A DNA stretch of 21,709 nt from Solirubrobacterales bacterium (GCA_017354065.1 JAFMRN010000004.1:1-21709); one strand, 5' to 3'; positions 1 through 7,748 are shown, numbered from the stretch's first letter. Numbers and translations: made by a program. The notes: generated by a model not told the origin, from the letters alone.

Positions 1-1
1 A

Positions 2-49
2 ATCCTTGGATTTGGCTCACACCGCTCAAGCGCGCGCCAGGCAGGCTGA
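2..49 (+). CDS. Possible 3' end of an upstream gene (partial)
   Basis: Reading frame 2 is open from the window edge to a TGA at 47-49, only 5 bases before the glycosyltransferase ATG at 55. It encodes about 15 residues, too few to identify. The close spacing would suit the last codons of a gene co-transcribed with the glycosyltransferase. The frame used by the glycosyltransferase is also open to the window edge, so that gene could instead begin further left and this fragment could be chance. Confidence 0.25.
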   Translation: MLGFGSHRSSARQAG

Positions 50-54
50 TCGGC

Positions 55-804
55 ATGGAACGCTGCGACGTGGAAATCGTGATCCCGGTCTACAACGAGG
101 AGCGCGTACTGGCCGGCTCGGTGGAGCGCGTCCACCGCTTCCTGTCGGGGTCGGTGCCGTTCTCATGGCGGATCACGATCGCGGACAACGCCAGCACCGA
201 CGCGACCCCGGCGGTCGCCTACACGCTCGCGTCTGATTTTGAGCGCGTCAGCGTCCTGCGCCTGAAACAGAAGGGCCGCGGCCGCGCGCTGCGCGCCGCC
301 TGGTCGGCAAGTGACGCCCGGGTGGTCGCGTACATGGACGTCGACCTGTCAACCGACCTGCGGGCGCTGCTGCCACTGGTGGCACCGCTGTTGTCAGGAC
401 ACAGCGAGGTTGCGATCGGGACACGCCTGGCGCCCGGCTCGCGGGTCCAGCGCGGTCTCAAACGTGAGTTCATTTCCCGCGCGTATAACTGGCTGTTACA
501 GCTCAGCCTCGGTGCACAGTTCAGTGACGCGCAGTGTGGCTTCAAGGCCGTGCGCGGTGATGTACTGACACCGCTGCTGTCGAGCGTCTGTGACGAGGCC
601 TGGTTTTTTGACACTGAACTGCTGGTGACAGCCCAGCGGCGCGGGATGCGCATCCATGAGGTCGCGGTCGACTGGCTGGACGATCCCGACTCGCGCGTCG
701 ACATCGTGTCCACCGCGCTCGGTGATCTGCGCGGGATCGCCCGGCTGTTCCGGGTCCGCCGGCGCGAACCCCCGGCGGAGCTGGCGCCTGTGAGAGACGC
801 CTGA
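55..804 (+). CDS. Family 2 glycosyltransferase, polyprenyl/dolichyl-phosphate sugar transferase-like
   Basis: This 249-residue protein has a GT-A fold typical of GT2 enzymes that move a hexose from a nucleotide sugar onto a polyprenyl phosphate at the inner face of the membrane. Visible motifs are the N-terminal VIPVYNEE (about 9-16), IADNASTDAT (42-51), the metal-binding DVD in YMDVDLSTD (95-97), and acceptor-side SDAQCGFKA and WFFDTELL. There is no C-terminal membrane segment, as in the soluble ALG5/DPM1-type group. The start is the ATG at 55; the frame stays open upstream, so a longer N-terminus cannot be excluded. A strong hairpin begins at the base after the stop, so the transcript probably ends here. 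The lipid acceptor and the sugar cannot be told from the sequence. Confidence 0.85.
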   Translation: MERCDVEIVIPVYNEERVLAGSVERVHRFLSGSVPFSWRITIADNASTDATPAVAYTLASDFERVSVLRLKQKGRGRALRAAWSASDARVVAYMDVDLSTDLRALLPLVAPLLSGHSEVAIGTRLAPGSRVQRGLKREFISRAYNWLLQLSLGAQFSDAQCGFKAVRGDVLTPLLSSVCDEAWFFDTELLVTAQRRGMRIHEVAVDWLDDPDSRVDIVSTALGDLRGIARLFRVRRREPPAELAPVRDA

Positions 805-836
805 CCGCCGTGCTGGCTTTGGGCTCAGCACGGCGG
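805..836 (+). terminator. Hairpin terminator after the glycosyltransferase
   Basis: A perfect 11-bp inverted repeat, CCGCCGTGCTG (805-815) and CAGCACGGCGG (826-836), encloses a 10-base loop and starts at the base after the glycosyltransferase TGA. There is no T-tract, which is common for terminators in GC-rich actinobacteria. Confidence 0.6.
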
Positions 837-886
837 ATGAGCCGCTCTGCGATCCTCGGCTGGTACACGACGAGAGAGGTGCCTCG

Positions 887-2128
887 ATGCCTGAAGCCAG
901 CGCCCAAGCGGGCCCCAGAACGCTGCCCCCGTTCCGAGCCGATCACGTCGGCAGCCTGCTGCGGCCGAAGTCTCTGCTCCACGCGCGTGCCGAGCTGAAG
1001 GCGGGCAGGATCAGCGCCGCGGAGCTGAAGGCCCAGGAGGACGCCGCGATCCGGGACCTGATACAGCTCCAGCACGACGTCGGCTTGCGGACCGTCACGG
1101 ACGGCGAGTTCCGCCGCTCCTCCTGGCACATGGACTTCATCTACCAGCTGGACGGGGTCGAGCAGACCAACGGCAACTCGGCTCGGGTGCACTTCCACAA
1201 CAAGGATCGTGAGCTGGACTACACACCGCCCGCGATGCACGTCGCCGGTAGGGTCGGGGTCTCTGAGACGATCTTCGGTGAGGACTTCAAGTTCCTGCGT
1301 GACAACGCGCTGGCAGGTCAGACCCCGAAGCTGACGTTGCCCTCACCGAGCATGGTCCACTACCGCGGTGGCAACTCCTCGATCGACCGCGGCGTGTACC
1401 CGGACCTCGACAAGTTCTGGGACGACCTCACGGCCGCGTACGCCAAGCAGGTCCAGGGCGCCTATCAGCTCGGCTGTCGTTACCTGCAGCTGGACGACAC
1501 CAGCCTCGCCTACCTGAACGATCCGGCCCAGCGTCAGCACGTGCTGGAGATCGGCGGTGACCCCGCCCACCTGCACGAGCACTACATCTCCAACATCAAC
1601 CGCGCGCTGGCCGACAAGCCCGAGGACCTGGTGATCACGACGCACCTGTGCCGCGGCAACAACCAGTCGATGTGGGCGGCAGAGGGCGGCTATGACTTCG
1701 TCGCGGAGGCGCTGTTCGGAGATTTGGAAGTGAACGGGTACTTCCTGGAGTTCGATGATGAGCGCTCCGGCACGTTCGCGCCGCTGCGCTACCTGCCCAA
1801 GGGCAAGCAGGTCGTGCTCGGGCTCGTCACCACCAAGCGTCCCGAGCTGGAGAGCAAGGACTTCCTCAAGTCGAGGATTGAGGAAGCGTCCAAGTACGTC
1901 GACCTCGACCAGCTCTGCATCTCCGGTCAGTGTGGGTTCTCCTCGACCGAGGAGGGCAACGCCCTGACGATCGACGAGGAGAAGGCGAAGCTGGAGCTGA
2001 TCGTGGAGGTCGCCGCCGAGGTGTGGGGGGCGCTAGACCGGGACCCGCTCGCGGCGTTCGACGGCGCCGGAAACGCTGGCGATCCCCAGGCCGAGCAGCG
2101 CGATCAGCGCGGCCCCGAGGTTCGGTGA
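887..2128 (+). CDS. MetE C-terminal-domain (cobalamin-independent methionine synthase II) family protein, probably frameshifted at its 3' end
   Basis: This 413-residue protein matches the stand-alone MetE catalytic-domain family (YxjG/YxjH type), TIM-barrel zinc enzymes that transfer a methyl group to a thiol such as homocysteine. Family signatures include RADHVGSLLRP near the N-terminus, TDGEFRRSSWH, and probable zinc ligands H253 and C255 (in THLCRGN), E288 (in FLEFDDERSG) and C349 (in SGQCGFSS). Without the long MetE N-terminal domain, the methyl donor is unclear. The ATG at 887 follows a good ribosome site (GAGAGAGG). The last 32 residues, after EVWG, look unlike the family and lie antisense to the opposing transporter. 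Removing one G from the G6 run at 2025-2030 would end the protein as EVWGR-stop at the TAG in CTAG, 2033-2036. A native frameshift or a sequencing error is likely. Confidence 0.85.
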   Translation: MPEASAQAGPRTLPPFRADHVGSLLRPKSLLHARAELKAGRISAAELKAQEDAAIRDLIQLQHDVGLRTVTDGEFRRSSWHMDFIYQLDGVEQTNGNSARVHFHNKDRELDYTPPAMHVAGRVGVSETIFGEDFKFLRDNALAGQTPKLTLPSPSMVHYRGGNSSIDRGVYPDLDKFWDDLTAAYAKQVQGAYQLGCRYLQLDDTSLAYLNDPAQRQHVLEIGGDPAHLHEHYISNINRALADKPEDLVITTHLCRGNNQSMWAAEGGYDFVAEALFGDLEVNGYFLEFDDERSGTFAPLRYLPKGKQVVLGLVTTKRPELESKDFLKSRIEEASKYVDLDQLCISGQCGFSSTEEGNALTIDEEKAKLELIVEVAAEVWGALDRDPLAAFDGAGNAGDPQAEQRDQRGPEVR

Positions 2129-3217
2129 GGAGTAGCCGAGCCCGGCCGCGATGGTCGCGCCGCCGAGCCAGGCGCCGATCGAGTTCGCGATGTTGAAGGC
2201 CGCATGGATGGAGGCGGCGGCCATGTTCGGGGCGCCGCCGGCCAGGCCGACTATCCGGTTCTGCATCGCGGGCAGCACCGCCATCGCACAGAACGGGAAG
2301 CAGAACAGACAGAACACGGCCGTGATCTCGTTCTTGGAGGCGAAGAAGAAGATCGTCGCGACGATCGCCTCCGCTGTCAGCGCGGCGTAGATAGTGCGCA
2401 TCAGGCTCCGGTCCGCGAGCCGCGCGCCGACCAGGTTGCCGGCCGTCATCCCCAGCCCGAACAGGACCATCAGCGGCGTGATCGCCGACGCCGGGAAGCC
2501 GGCGGAGTGCTCCATCATCGGCGCGATGTAGGAGAACGTGCAGAACATCGCGCCGCCGCCGACCACCGCGATCCCCAGCGACAGCCAGATCTGCTTCTGC
2601 GCGAACGCGGCCAGCTCATGGCGTACCCGCACGGGCTCCGCGTCGACGTCGACCTTGGCGTGCGGGACGCGGAAGCTGATCGCCAGCGCGGAGAGCAGCT
2701 CGATCGCGCCGACCAGGCAGAACACCAGCCGCCAGCCGAAGTGCTGGCCCACCAGCGTGGTCAGCGGCACGCCGACGACGTTGGCGAAGGTCAAACCGGC
2801 GAACACGATCGACATCGCCGCCGCGCGCCGGTTCTCGGCCACCAGCCGTCCCGCGACAACGGAGGCGACCCCGAAGTAGGCGCCGTGCGGTAACCCGGAC
2901 AGGAACCGCACGACCAGCAGCGTGTCGAAGCTCGGCATCGCGGCGGACACGAAGTTGCCCAGCGCGAGCGTCAGCGCTCCCGCGATCAGGAACGCCTTAT
3001 GCGGAATCCACACCGACACCGGCGTCAGCAGCGGCGCGCCGATCACTACGCCCAGCGCGTAGGCGGAGATCAGATAGCCGGCGTGCGGGATCGAGACGTG
3101 CAGGCTGGCCGCGACGTTAGGCAGCAGCCCGAGGATCACGAACTCGCCGGTGCCGATCCCAAAGCCGCCAAGTGCAAGCGCCAGCAGCGCCTGGCGCGCG
3201 GGGCTCAGGCGCTTCAT
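2033..3217 (-). CDS. MFS transporter, DHA1 (AraJ/CmlR-like) drug or sugar efflux family
   Basis: This 394-residue integral membrane protein has about 12 hydrophobic segments and looks like a proton-coupled exporter of the DHA1 branch. Motifs include FGIGTGEFVILGLLP in the first helix, the hydrophilic loop between helices 2 and 3 (TPVSVWIPHKAFL), and SGLPHGAYFG in helix 4, all typical of AraJ/YdhP/CmlR-type proteins. The ATG at 3217 overlaps the stop of the upstream methyltransferase by 4 bp (ATGA), so the two are translationally coupled. The gene ends tail-to-tail with the MetE-like gene, and its TAG lies in the CTAG at 2033-2036. The substrate is unknown. Confidence 0.85.
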   Translation of the reverse strand: MKRLSPARQALLALALGGFGIGTGEFVILGLLPNVAASLHVSIPHAGYLISAYALGVVIGAPLLTPVSVWIPHKAFLIAGALTLALGNFVSAAMPSFDTLLVVRFLSGLPHGAYFGVASVVAGRLVAENRRAAAMSIVFAGLTFANVVGVPLTTLVGQHFGWRLVFCLVGAIELLSALAISFRVPHAKVDVDAEPVRVRHELAAFAQKQIWLSLGIAVVGGGAMFCTFSYIAPMMEHSAGFPASAITPLMVLFGLGMTAGNLVGARLADRSLMRTIYAALTAEAIVATIFFFASKNEITAVFCLFCFPFCAMAVLPAMQNRIVGLAGGAPNMAAASIHAAFNIANSIGAWLGGATIAAGLGYSSPNLGAALIALLGLGIASVSGAVERRERVPV

Positions 3218-4119
3218 GGACCGGTGCGCTCAAACACCAGGCGGTAATGGTCAAGCAGCTCGCGTTGGAAGCAGACTTGGTTCGTTGACACGCCGGAGGT
3301 GAAGCCCAGGCGGAAGGTCTTGCTCGTCAGCCACAGCGGCAGCAGGCGGAGTTTCGTCAGGGACTTCTTCAGGCCCGGCGCCCCGATCCGCTTGTTCCAC
3401 TGGTGGATCGTCTCGATGTAATCCAGGCGTCCGCTGGAGCTCTCGACCAGGCGGAAGTGGGGCGCGGCGCAGCGCTCGACCTGCTCCTTGCCGAAGGGCA
3501 GGAAGGAGCCGGGGAACTGGCAGCCCAGCAGCCCCAGGTACCAGGCGTCGGAGTCGCGTGGCGCCTCCACGCTGATCTCGTTTACGGGGATCATGTTTCG
3601 TCCGAAGGTCATCGTCTGGAGGTAGAAGCGGCCCTCGGGCGGGAGCAGGCCGGCGACGTTCGTGAACAGGTCACGGTAGACGTCCTCTTGGCGGCCGGCT
3701 TCGTAGTCGTCCTGGGAGCAGAAGTGCTCAAACGCGCCGAGGCTCGCGACCGCATCGAAGGTGCCGAACGTCTCGCTGGTCACGGTGCGCGCGTCATGGA
3801 CATGGACGTCCAGGCCGTGGCGTCTACACGCCTTTGCCTGCGCCTTGGACAGGGTCACGCCGGTGCCGGTGGCGCCGCGCCGGCGGGCGTCGTTGAGCAG
3901 GGCGCCCCAGCCACAGCCGAGGTCCAGCAGGCGCCGGCCGGGCGTGATCCCGAGCTGCTCGGCCACGTAGTCATGCTTGCGTCGCTGCGCCTGCTCAAGG
4001 CTCAATGAGAAGTCCCCGTCGTACTTGGCGCCGCTGAAGTCGGCGAGCTCGCCCAGGCTCTGTCGGAAGACCCGGTCGATTGAGGAGTACGTGAACTCTA
4101 TGTCGCGGCGGTCAGCCAC
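3214..4119 (-). CDS. Cyclopropane-fatty-acyl-phospholipid synthase-type SAM methyltransferase
   Basis: This 301-residue class I methyltransferase belongs to the CFA/mycolic-acid synthase superfamily. Residues 65-72 are the SAM-binding motif I LDLGCGWG. They are followed by GVTLSKAQAKA, a typical CFA-family post-I segment, and the acidic motif ASLGAFEHF. Members methylate or cyclopropanate membrane acyl chains, or methylate small molecules. The protein is shorter than E. coli Cfa (about 380 residues) because the N-terminal lipid-binding domain is missing, so a small-molecule substrate is equally possible. The start is a GTG at 4117-4119 with a strong GGAAGGGGG ribosome site 5-7 bases upstream. 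It forms an operon with the efflux permease; a made-and-exported product is one possible reading. Confidence 0.85.
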   Translation of the reverse strand: MADRRDIEFTYSSIDRVFRQSLGELADFSGAKYDGDFSLSLEQAQRRKHDYVAEQLGITPGRRLLDLGCGWGALLNDARRRGATGTGVTLSKAQAKACRRHGLDVHVHDARTVTSETFGTFDAVASLGAFEHFCSQDDYEAGRQEDVYRDLFTNVAGLLPPEGRFYLQTMTFGRNMIPVNEISVEAPRDSDAWYLGLLGCQFPGSFLPFGKEQVERCAAPHFRLVESSSGRLDYIETIHQWNKRIGAPGLKKSLTKLRLLPLWLTSKTFRLGFTSGVSTNQVCFQRELLDHYRLVFERTGP

Positions 4120-4217
4120 GTAACCCCCTTCCGCTTACCCTGTCCCTGGGGGTCGATCCTGCGGATACTGTGCAAACCATCGCGCTTGATTGCGCACTCA
4201 AGAGTGTAGTTGGGGTG

Positions 4218-4736
4218 ATGCGGGGCCCAACGTCGACCGCGGCGCACCGGGTGGCTTTGGCAGCCATGGTGGTTGGCCTGGGGTATGCCGCGTTCAGCGT
4301 GTACTGGGGACTCGGTGGGACGTGGTTGCTGTCCACCGTCGGGCTGGCACACCGTTATGACGACGCGGGGGCGCTGGCCGCGGTCTGGGCGGCGGCGGGG
4401 GTGAAGGCGGTCGCGGCGCTGCTGCCGCCGTGGGGGGTCAAGCGCGTTTCAGCCCGCAGGTCTCGGCGCCGGCGTCGGCGCAGCTTGGAGGCAACCGTGG
4501 CCTGGCAGCGGCGGGTCCGCTTGCTGACCTGGATCGAGGGGGTCGTCTTGACCGGTTACGGCCTGGTTTTGACCGGCGCCGGTGTGCTGGTGCGGACTGG
4601 GGTGCTGCACAGCGCCCGGAACGCCGATCACCGCGCGTTGGTCTGGCACGCGTGCCTGTGGGATCCCTGGTTTCTGGTTTGGGGGGTGCTGGTTCTCGTT
4701 GCGCTGGTGCTTGCGACGCGGTCGGCGCCGAGCTGA
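4218..4736 (+). CDS. DUF3995 family membrane protein
   Basis: This small membrane protein (172 residues from the ATG at 4218) has about four hydrophobic segments. It carries the DUF3995 hallmark SVYWGLGGTWLLSTVG in the first helix region and paired tryptophans later (WDPWFLVWG). A basic stretch of about ten Arg/Lys (VSARRSRRRRRR) separates helices 2 and 3 and probably faces the cytoplasm. The function of the family is unknown. A GTG at 4170 would add 16 residues, but the ATG at 4218 gives the usual short N-terminus and has a TGTAGT -10-like box 7 bases upstream, consistent with a leaderless transcript. It diverges from the CFA-type methyltransferase. Confidence 0.75.
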   Translation: MRGPTSTAAHRVALAAMVVGLGYAAFSVYWGLGGTWLLSTVGLAHRYDDAGALAAVWAAAGVKAVAALLPPWGVKRVSARRSRRRRRRSLEATVAWQRRVRLLTWIEGVVLTGYGLVLTGAGVLVRTGVLHSARNADHRALVWHACLWDPWFLVWGVLVLVALVLATRSAPS

Positions 4737-4758
4737 GCGGCTGCCGCCATGTCGAACT

Positions 4759-4853
4759 GCACAAAGCTCTCGGCGCGGGCGAGCTTTGTGCTCAGATGCA
4801 CGAAAATCGCGCTTAATCCACCAAAGCTCCGCTTTGTGGATCGTTTTGTGCAT
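4759..4853 (+). promoter_or_regulatory. Array of CACAAAGC-type inverted repeats over the promoter of the reductase gene
   Basis: Two adjacent hairpins share one core. The first is a perfect 11-bp repeat, GCACAAAGCTC (4759-4769) and GAGCTTTGTGC (4781-4791). The second is nested: outer arms ATGCACGAAA (4796-4805) and TTTTGTGCAT (4844-4853), which pair with one G-U; inner arms around TCCACCAAAGC (4817-4827) and GCTTTGTGGA (4831-4840) with one bulge. Six half-sites related to CACAAA or TTTGTG lie in about 95 bases. The rightmost overlaps a possible -35 (TTGTGC, 4846-4851), 18 bases before a -10-like TATCGT (4870-4875). This could be an operator or a double-hairpin transcript end for the DUF3995 gene. 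Confidence 0.5.
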
Positions 4854-4883
4854 TTGAGCACCTCCGCGGTATCGTGGCACCTG

Positions 4884-5954
4884 GTGTCATCGGCTGATGA
4901 AGTCCTGATCCTCGGCGCGAGCGGCCGGACCGGCCGGGCCATCGCCGCCCGGCTGGATGCCGCCGGCGTACCGCTGGCGCTGTACGGGCGCGACGCCACC
5001 CGACTGGAAACGGCAGCCCAGGCACTGACACAGAACCCGCGGCTCGTCACCGGCAGCCTGACCGACCTGCGGGCGCGACTCAACGAAAACCACCCGGCCG
5101 TAGTCCTGAACACGGTCGGGCCGTTCGCCGACACCGCCGCGCGCGTGATCGATGCGCTCCCCGAAGGCACCCACTACCTGGACCTGTCCAACGAGTACCC
5201 CGCGTTCCAGGCGGTGTTCGACCGTCACAACGCTGCCGTCGCGGCGCACCGGACGCTGGTACCGGGTGCGGGCTTCGGCGTCGTAGCCACTGACAGCGTG
5301 CTGCTGGCGCTATTGGAAGGAAAGCCCACCCCGACACACGTTCGTGTCGATGCGGCGCCGTCAGTCGCACTTGAAGCAGCGCCGCTCGGCGACGCCCTGG
5401 CCGCCAGCATCGTCGGCGGGCTGCCGCTGGGCCGCCGCCAGGTACGTGACGGCCTGCTGATCTCAAAGCCTTTTGACGACAACTCCGCAACCGTCAAAAC
5501 ACCCGACGGTGAGCTGCTGACAAGCGCGAACTTCACCAGCGGCGACCTGTTCACCGCCGCCCGCAGCAGCCAGGCACCCAACGTCGTGTCCGCCTCGACT
5601 GAGGTCCCGTCCGGAGCGATGGCGCGCTACGCGCTGCCGCCGTTCTTCGTGCTGTCGCGGTCGCCCCGGGTCCGCGGCTTCCTCACAAAAAGGCTCGCGC
5701 GCGTTGAACCCAAGGCCAGGCCCAGGCCGCGCCCCCACTCGTGGGCGCGGGCGGCCGCCACCTGGCCGGACGGCGATACCGGGGAGGCGTGGCTGCGCGT
5801 CCAAGCTGACGCCATGGACTTCACCGCCGCCGCGGCCGCCGAGGTCGCAAAGCGACTCCAGCGCGGCGAGGGCAAACCCGGCGTGCACACGCCCTGTGAG
5901 CTGTTCGGCAGCGGGCTGGCGGAGGCCGCCGGCGGCGAGCTACTGCTGAACTGA
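4884..5954 (+). CDS. Saccharopine dehydrogenase-like NADP-binding oxidoreductase (trans-acting enoyl reductase type)
   Basis: From the GTG at 4884 the protein is 356 residues. It begins with a Rossmann strand and dinucleotide loop, LILGASGRTGR (G11, G14, G17), followed by a conserved NTVGPFADTA and a HYLDLSNEYPAF segment. This is the pattern of the saccharopine-dehydrogenase-like family, which in mycobacteria includes the trans-acting enoyl reductase. It probably reduces an acyl or ketone substrate with NAD(P)H, but the substrate is unknown. The frame is open upstream to an ATG at 4749, but that extension runs through the hairpin array and precedes the Rossmann strand with unrelated sequence, so the GTG is preferred. 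With a -10-like box at 4870-4875 the transcript may be leaderless. The 3' end overlaps the opposing MFS gene by 15 bp. Confidence 0.75.
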   Translation: MSSADEVLILGASGRTGRAIAARLDAAGVPLALYGRDATRLETAAQALTQNPRLVTGSLTDLRARLNENHPAVVLNTVGPFADTAARVIDALPEGTHYLDLSNEYPAFQAVFDRHNAAVAAHRTLVPGAGFGVVATDSVLLALLEGKPTPTHVRVDAAPSVALEAAPLGDALAASIVGGLPLGRRQVRDGLLISKPFDDNSATVKTPDGELLTSANFTSGDLFTAARSSQAPNVVSASTEVPSGAMARYALPPFFVLSRSPRVRGFLTKRLARVEPKARPRPRPHSWARAAATWPDGDTGEAWLRVQADAMDFTAAAAAEVAKRLQRGEGKPGVHTPCELFGSGLAEAAGGELLLN

Positions 5955-7148
5955 CGCCGGCGCCAGCCTGACGGCGCGCACCTTCGCCAGCGAGATCGGT
6001 ACCAGTCCGGCGACAAGCACCAGGCCCGCGGCCACGCTGAGCGGTAAGGCGTAACCGAACCCTCGCCCCAGGATCGGGCCGAGCACATAACCGACCGGCA
6101 TCCCCACCAGTGAGATCAGCCAGTCATAGGAGGACACGCGCGCCAGCACCGAGGCCGGAACCTGCTGTTGGACGACCGTCTCCCAGACCGGGTTGAGGAA
6201 ACCCAGCGAGGCCATCGCCAGCCCGTAACTGGCAACCGCAAGCCAGGCCGGCGCGTCAAACGCGAACGCCACCAGCGGCAGCGCGAAGCTCAGCTGCGCG
6301 ATGTTGCAGGCCAGGACCGCGCGGCGCAGCTTCCAGCGCCCCGCTATGAACGCTCCGCTCAGGTAACCGACTCCGGCAGCCTGCAACGCGGTCAGCCACA
6401 CTGCTCGGCCGCCCATGTGAACCACGGCGATCAAGGGACCGGTGGTGAGCAGCATGCCGGCGGCGAAGTTCCAGGTGCCGTGGCCGATCAGGCTGGTCCA
6501 GTACCAGGTCCGCGCGCGCACCTCAGACCAGCCCGACACGAGGTCCTCCCGCAAAGACTGCCGCGCAATCGGACTCCCTCGAAACTCCAGTGCCACCAAC
6601 GTGCCAGCGCTGACAAGGAACGTCAAGGCGTCCAGTACAAACGCCCAGCCGGCGCCGACGGTGAAGATCAGCAGGCCGGCCACCGCGGGCCCGCCGAGGT
6701 TGGTCGCGCTGGCGGCGATGCTCATCGTCGCGTTCGCGCCCTGGCGCTCGCTCGTCTCCGTCGTCCCGACCACGAGTGGCAGCGTCGCCGGGGTGTCGAA
6801 GCCGGCCGCGATGCCGGCCACCGTCGATGCCACCGCTATCGGCACCAGCGCGATACGCCCGCCAAGCAGGACCACGGCGATCGTCAGCTGCGCGGGACAG
6901 GAGACAAGCGCTGCCGCCAGCGCGACCCGGCGCGCGCCCAGCCGGTCGACTACCACGCCGCCGAGCGGCAGCAGCGCGATCTTGGGCAGCGTCGAGCAGA
7001 CCAGCACCACGGCGATGTCGACCGATGAACGTGTCGCCGCGACGATCGCCAACGCCAGCGCGGCGGGGCTGACCGCGTCGCCGAGTTGGTCGACGACCCG
7101 GCCGATGAACAGCAGCCGGAAGTTCTTGTTCCGCAGTGGTCTCCACAT
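5940..7148 (-). CDS. MFS exporter (EntS/DHA3-like)
   Basis: This 402-residue protein has about 12 membrane segments. It begins WRPLRNKNFRLLFIGRVVDQLGD, the usual start of DHA3-type exporters such as EntS and macrolide efflux proteins. A conserved VVDRLGARRV loop follows helix 2, and a hydrophilic loop sits near the middle (REDLVSGWSEVRART). It probably pumps a small hydrophobic compound or siderophore outward by proton antiport. It is transcribed away from a MarR regulator across a repeat-rich 75-bp intergenic region and is probably the target of that regulator. The promoter on this strand is recognisable: -35 TTGCAG, 17-base spacer, -10 TAGACT, with the ATG 12 bases further on. Confidence 0.85.
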   Translation of the reverse strand: MWRPLRNKNFRLLFIGRVVDQLGDAVSPAALALAIVAATRSSVDIAVVLVCSTLPKIALLPLGGVVVDRLGARRVALAAALVSCPAQLTIAVVLLGGRIALVPIAVASTVAGIAAGFDTPATLPLVVGTTETSERQGANATMSIAASATNLGGPAVAGLLIFTVGAGWAFVLDALTFLVSAGTLVALEFRGSPIARQSLREDLVSGWSEVRARTWYWTSLIGHGTWNFAAGMLLTTGPLIAVVHMGGRAVWLTALQAAGVGYLSGAFIAGRWKLRRAVLACNIAQLSFALPLVAFAFDAPAWLAVASYGLAMASLGFLNPVWETVVQQQVPASVLARVSSYDWLISLVGMPVGYVLGPILGRGFGYALPLSVAAGLVLVAGLVPISLAKVRAVRLAPASVQQ

Positions 7149-7160
7149 CGCCGCGAAGGC

Positions 7161-7215
7161 AGTCTATTCGCTAACGAAATATCCTGCAACGAAATATCCG
7201 TTAGCGAATTAGACT
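7161..7215. promoter_or_regulatory. Operator and divergent promoters between MFS exporter and MarR regulator
   Basis: An inverted repeat has left arm AGTCTATTCGCTAACG (7161-7176) and right arm CGTTAGCGAATTAGACT (7199-7215), matching except for one extra base. Inside it a 12-bp direct repeat, AACGAAATATCC, occurs at 7173-7184 and 7188-7199. The minus-strand promoter (-35 at 7184-7189, -10 at 7161-7166) lies within the repeat. The mirror TAGACT at 7210-7215 could be the -10 of the MarR gene. This is the layout expected of a MarR site that represses both genes. Confidence 0.7.
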
Positions 7216-7223
7216 CACACCCG

Positions 7224-7748
7224 ATGCAGCGAGACTCCGTAGACGCGCACATCGAGCACTGGCAGCGGGAGATTCCGATGCTCGACCCGCTGACAGAGGG
7301 CGTGATCACGCGCATGCAGATGCTGCTGCGCCACCTGGAGCAGACCCGTGAGGCCGAGCTGGCCGCCCACGGGCTGGAGCCCCACGAGTACGCGACGCTG
7401 CATTTCCTCGGTGGTTGTTACCCCGAGCACCGCACCACCCCGAGTGAGATCGCCGCCTGGGCGCAGATGTCCCCATCCGGCATCACCGGCCGCCTGGACG
7501 GACTGGAGCGGCGTGGCTTCATCACACGGGTGCCCTCGGCATCCGATCGGCGCAAGGTCACGGTTCAATTGACCGACGCGGGCAGGCAGGCCTGGGCCGA
7601 CACGTTCAGCCCACAGGCCTCCCATGAGGCCGAGGTGCTGGCGGCGCTGGATCCAGAGGAACGGGACCAGCTGGACCTGATGCTGCGACGGATGATGCAG
7701 GCGGTCGACCGGCCGGGTCTGCTGCGGACTCCGAGCTCGTCCGCGTAG
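7224..7748 (+). CDS. MarR family transcriptional regulator
   Basis: This 174-residue winged-helix protein runs from an N-terminal dimerisation helix (LRHLEQTREAELAAHGLEP) to a helix-turn-helix (TPSEIAAWAQMSPSGITGRLDGLERRGF) and a wing, RVPSASDRRKVTVQLTDAGR. The SDRR..-LT..G pattern is the MarR signature. It probably acts as a dimeric repressor that releases DNA on binding a small lipophilic ligand or oxidant. The start at the ATG 7224 matches family length; the frame is open further upstream, but that region is the operator. The -10-like TAGACT ends 8 bases before the ATG, so the mRNA may be leaderless. The divergent MFS pump is the likely target. Confidence 0.88.
   Translation: MQRDSVDAHIEHWQREIPMLDPLTEGVITRMQMLLRHLEQTREAELAAHGLEPHEYATLHFLGGCYPEHRTTPSEIAAWAQMSPSGITGRLDGLERRGFITRVPSASDRRKVTVQLTDAGRQAWADTFSPQASHEAEVLAALDPEERDQLDLMLRRMMQAVDRPGLLRTPSSSA

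Noticed and set aside
542..1240. Long minus-strand frame of 232 codons across the glycosyltransferase/MetE junction
   Set aside because: It is Arg/Pro/Gly-rich, shows no motif, and lies antisense to two well-supported genes; it is a GC-driven shadow.
2204..2893. Plus-strand frame of 229 codons inside the DHA1 transporter
   Set aside because: It is dominated by Arg, Gln, His and Asp in a repetitive pattern typical of the reverse strand of membrane-protein codons; the minus-strand transporter explains the DNA.
4749..4883. N-terminal extension of the reductase from an ATG at 4749
   Set aside because: The 45 codons run through the inverted-repeat array, show no family similarity and precede the Rossmann strand, so they are likely untranslated.
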